Shown here: piece by piece, positions 6,399 through 7,114 of the stretch | How positions within the stretch are numbered: the stretch's first letter is position 1 | Layout of the letters: each line of letters opens with the position of its first letter | From: an uncultured bacterium | Lineage (GTDB): Bacteria; Planctomycetota; UBA1135; GCA-002686595 | NCBI GenBank assembly: GCA_902826945.1 | Contig: CADEGS010000225.1 | Span: 1 to 7,114, forward strand | DNA length: 7,114 nt | Direction: 5' to 3' | Program-made: the position numbers and the translations under genes | The notes under the pieces: generated by a model | Database searches by the model: none | The model's input: the letters and a program-made list of their open reading frames with translations, nothing else | Told to the model about the DNA's origin: nothing

Positions 6399-7112
6399 AT
6401 GCCCGTGGAGGCCCTCGCCCTGTCGCCGAACCCCACCCTGCTGATCGTCGAGGACGATCCCGACATCGTCGACGTCGTGCGCTACAACTTCGAGCGCGAG
6501 GGCTTCCGGGTTCTCTTCGCCTCGAGCGGCGAGCGCGGCCTGCAAGAGGCGTTCCGCAGCCGGCCCGAGCTGATCGTGCTCGACCTGATGCTGCCGGGCA
6601 TCGACGGCTTCGAGATCTGCCGCCGGCTGCGCGCCTCGGACGACACGCGCGCGATCCCGGTCATCGTGCTGAGCGCCAAGGGCGAGGAGTCGGACGTGAT
6701 CGTCGGGCTCGAGCTCGGCGCCGACGACTACGTCACGAAGCCCTTCAGCCCGCGCGAGCTCGTGTCGCGCGCGCGCGCCGTGCTGCGCCGCGCGGCGCGC
6801 ACGCAGGAGGGCGAGGGGCGCTCGCGCATCGAGATCCAGGGCCTGGCCCTCGACGCCGCGCGCCACGAGGCGCGCGTCGGGGAGGAGCTCGTGCCCCTGA
6901 CGCGCGCGGAGTTCCGCCTCCTGTGGGCGCTCGTCCAGCGGCCCGGGCGGGTCTTCTCGCGCAACGAGCTGATCGACCGCATCACCGCGGGCGAGAGCTT
7001 CATCATCGACCGCAACGTCGACGTCCACGTCAGCTCCATCAGGAAGAAGCTGGGAGATGCCGGTAAGCTGATCGCCACCGTCCGGGGCGTCGGCTACAAG
7101 TGCAGGGACTGA
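6399..7112 (+). CDS. phoB: OmpR-family response regulator, PhoB/PhoP-like
   Basis: 237 residues, the usual PhoB length. The receiver domain (about 13-131) has the acidic cluster E18-D19-D20, phospho-acceptor D62 in LDLMLPG, S92 in LSAKGEE and K114 in TKPFSPREL. The PhoB-like run LGADDYVTKPFSPRELVSRA spans 106-125. The C-terminal winged helix (about 142-237) has IEIQGLALD, LTRAEFRLL, RVFSRNELIDRI, NVDVHVSSIRKKLGD (recognition-helix region) and ATVRGVGYK. It probably regulates phosphate-starvation genes after phosphorylation by a PhoR-type kinase, which would be expected just downstream but lies outside the window. The frame is open from a GTG at 6282, but that start would put the hairpins and Pho-box repeat inside the coding region. 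The ATG at 6399 leaves about 12 residues before the first beta strand. PhoB and PhoP subfamilies cannot be fully separated by eye, and another OmpR regulator remains possible. Confidence 0.88.
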   Translation: MPVEALALSPNPTLLIVEDDPDIVDVVRYNFEREGFRVLFASSGERGLQEAFRSRPELIVLDLMLPGIDGFEICRRLRASDDTRAIPVIVLSAKGEESDVIVGLELGADDYVTKPFSPRELVSRARAVLRRAARTQEGEGRSRIEIQGLALDAARHEARVGEELVPLTRAEFRLLWALVQRPGRVFSRNELIDRITAGESFIIDRNVDVHVSSIRKKLGDAGKLIATVRGVGYKCRD

Positions 7113-7114
7113 GC

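Overview
The window is about three-quarters G+C and gene-dense, with C/G at nearly every third codon position and many alternating GCGC runs. Few starts have a Shine-Dalgarno sequence. Gene content and base composition suggest a high-GC Gram-negative bacterium, perhaps Myxococcota or a related former 'deltaproteobacterial' lineage. That placement is a low-confidence inference: no rRNA or other phylogenetic marker is present. I see no mobile element, CRISPR array, tRNA or rRNA.

Left half (1-3455, minus strand): a biotin operon, transcribed right to left as bioB, bioF-bioD, bioA. BioB is complete with all cluster ligands. The next gene is one uninterrupted 621-codon frame fusing KAPA synthase (BioF) to dethiobiotin synthetase (BioD). 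BioA overlaps it by ATGA and runs off the left edge. Together they cover the four late steps: pimeloyl thioester to KAPA (BioF), DAPA (BioA), dethiobiotin (BioD) and biotin (BioB). The pimeloyl-forming genes and a BirA-type regulator are not in view. A perfect 22-bp palindrome fills most of the 31-bp gap between bioB and bioF-bioD.

Centre (3456-4986): a 139-bp divergent intergenic region carries a likely leaderless bioB promoter on one strand. On the other strand is a promoter for a polytopic membrane protein that looks like a GT-C-fold glycosyltransferase (DUF2723-like). A strong hairpin sits directly before the membrane protein's start codon.

Right half (4987-7114, plus strand): a G-rich 181-bp gap with competing hairpins and a G-quadruplex motif, then tryptophan 2,3-dioxygenase (kynA). 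Two back-to-back hairpins, probably terminators, follow. Next comes an 11-bp-period direct repeat that looks like a Pho box, then a complete PhoB/PhoP-like response regulator ending 2 bp before the window edge.

The biotin operon, the membrane protein, kynA and the regulator look like separate transcription units rather than one system. I found no convincing undescribed multi-gene system. The most notable items are the BioF-BioD fusion, the putative Pho-box autoregulation, and start-proximal RNA structure or leaderless starts at several genes.
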